Shown: piece by piece, positions 63,306 to 64,000 of the stretch
Layout of the letters: each line of letters begins with the position of its first letter
How positions within the stretch are numbered: the first letter of the stretch is position 1
Position numbers and translations under genes: made by a program
Notes under the pieces: model-generated
What the model was told of the DNA's origin: nothing
The model's input: the letters and a program-made list of their open reading frames with translations, nothing else
The model's database searches: none
From: Persephonella sp964519345
Lineage (GTDB): Bacteria > Aquificota > Aquificia > Aquificales > Hydrogenothermaceae
Assembly: GCA_964519345.1 (NCBI GenBank)
Contig: CAZFKX010000026.1
Span: forward strand, 62,001-126,000
DNA length: 64,000 bases
Direction: 5' to 3'

Positions 63306-64000
63306 ATGAGAAAATATCTTTCTATGTTCTTACTTTTTTTTCTTTTTTTTATAACTGCCTGCAAAAATGATACAGCTTTTGTTCCAAAACCCTTTATAGA
63401 AGCCCAAGAGATCGGAGAGCTTGATAAAAATACTGTGGACTATCTGCTTAAAACTTCAGGCATCGACACAGCAGGAAAAACAGTATTCGGGCTAAAGGCT
63501 TACAGAATAACTTACTGGACTTTAGATGAAAACAACCAGAGAGTTAAAGCTTCTGGGCTTCTCGTTATACCAGATACAAACTCTCTTGATCCTTCAGTCA
63601 GAAATCTGTATTCCTTTCCTATAATATCAGATCAGCATGGAACAATATTTTTAGACAGTGAAGCTCCAACAAATGCTTTTGCATCCGATTTACAGACAGT
63701 TTTAAAAGGTGGAGCTCCATCAAGCACAATATTTTCTTTAGTTATTTCATACACGGGACTTTTAGGGTTTGCATCTGTTATGCCTGATTATATTGGCTAT
63801 GGCGAATCAAAAGATCAATATCACACTTATATGCTCGAACAATCACTTGCCAATTCCGTTATTGATCTTCTAAGAGCTGTCCTTGAATTTTGCGAGGCAA
63901 ACAATCATCCTATTAAAAGGGAGGTGTATCTTGCAGGCTACTCTGAAGGTGGATATGCAACAATGGCAGCAGCAAAGAAAATCCAGACTTTCTACAGATA
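63306..64000 (+). CDS. Secreted lipoprotein alpha/beta hydrolase, partial (3' end outside window)
   Basis: Open from ATG 63306 (behind GGAGGG) to the window edge, 231 codons. A hydrophobic signal ends in ITAC, a lipobox with the cysteine at about 19, so it is probably lipid-anchored. GLLVIP, VMPDYIGYGES and the nucleophile elbow GYSEGGY (S213) fit a lipase or prolyl-peptidase-like alpha/beta hydrolase. The catalytic histidine would lie beyond the window. Confidence 0.75.
   Translation, partial: MRKYLSMFLLFFLFFITACKNDTAFVPKPFIEAQEIGELDKNTVDYLLKTSGIDTAGKTVFGLKAYRITYWTLDENNQRVKASGLLVIPDTNSLDPSVRNLYSFPIISDQHGTIFLDSEAPTNAFASDLQTVLKGGAPSSTIFSLVISYTGLLGFASVMPDYIGYGESKDQYHTYMLEQSLANSVIDLLRAVLEFCEANNHPIKREVYLAGYSEGGYATMAAAKKIQTFYR

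Noticed and set aside
62894..63364. 156-residue minus-strand frame opposite ridA
   Set aside because: It covers a clear RidA gene on the plus strand and its protein is cysteine- and phenylalanine-rich shadow sequence.

Overview
The window is 64 kb of compact, AT-rich bacterial chromosome (roughly one third G+C by eye). It has no insertion sequence, CRISPR array or prophage gene. Its genes have a Gram-negative envelope set (Omp85 protein, two TonB-dependent receptors, a TolC-family protein, a DUF481 outer-membrane protein, Tat genes). The gene set (DUF507, short SpeD proteins, CdaA with a one-domain YbbR protein, a long ThyX, flavoredoxin, dnaG-rpoD) and lysine/glutamate-rich proteins suggest a thermophilic member of the Aquificota, perhaps Hydrogenothermaceae. 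That placement is inference.

Layout. 1-1138 (minus): partial galT and a DUF507 gene. 1209-12477 (plus): an unbroken run truD, aat, tkt, a CPA2-type cation/proton antiporter, then a complete F-type ATPase operon atpR-B-E-F-A-G-D-C-Q. The AtpR and AtpQ proteins, the absence of a separate delta gene, the long b subunit and the c-subunit sequence mark it as an N-ATPase. Its gene order is a circular permutation of the usual atpDCQRBEFAG. 12479-18797: a DUF481 gene, a BtuB-like receptor, a six-helix membrane protein, a divergent Fur-family regulator and metE. Palindromes of the form TGCAAAT-N-ATTTGCA lie between the regulator and metE and before the receptor. 19032-24160: speD, malic enzyme, then tsaC, panB, a Crp-type regulator and proA on the minus strand. 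24213-24463: promoter, tRNA-Ser(GGA) and SRP RNA. 24552-33009: an orphan response regulator, the folP-cdaA-cdaR-thrS group and dnaG-rpoD. 33036-39295: hemH, a DUF523 gene, metH and a second speD preceded by a possible leader ORF. 39341-48412: AI-2E family protein, ugd, comF, thiD, a GT39 glycosyltransferase, an Omp85 protein and tatB-tatC. 48460-55488: a tightly overlapping seven-gene operon (flavoredoxin, Fur, TolC-like, MobA, TonB receptor, small periplasmic protein, GGDEF-EAL). 55489-58135 (minus): M16 peptidase, Mrr-like nuclease-fold protein and macro-domain protein. 58197-64000: EAL-HDOD protein, divergent ThyX, UbiB-like kinase, hisA, ridA and a partial lipoprotein hydrolase.

Three themes stand out. 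First, a likely ion-cycling module: the antiporter is translationally coupled to an N-ATPase whose rotor subunit carries two carboxylates in the ion site. Second, a methionine/SAM theme: both methionine synthases are present, each close to one of two speD genes; metE and a BtuB-like receptor share candidate Fur-family operators, and metH and speD2 have overlapping divergent promoters. Third, several signalling genes: c-di-AMP synthesis, a GGDEF-EAL protein behind a TonB receptor, an EAL-HDOD protein and a macro-domain protein.
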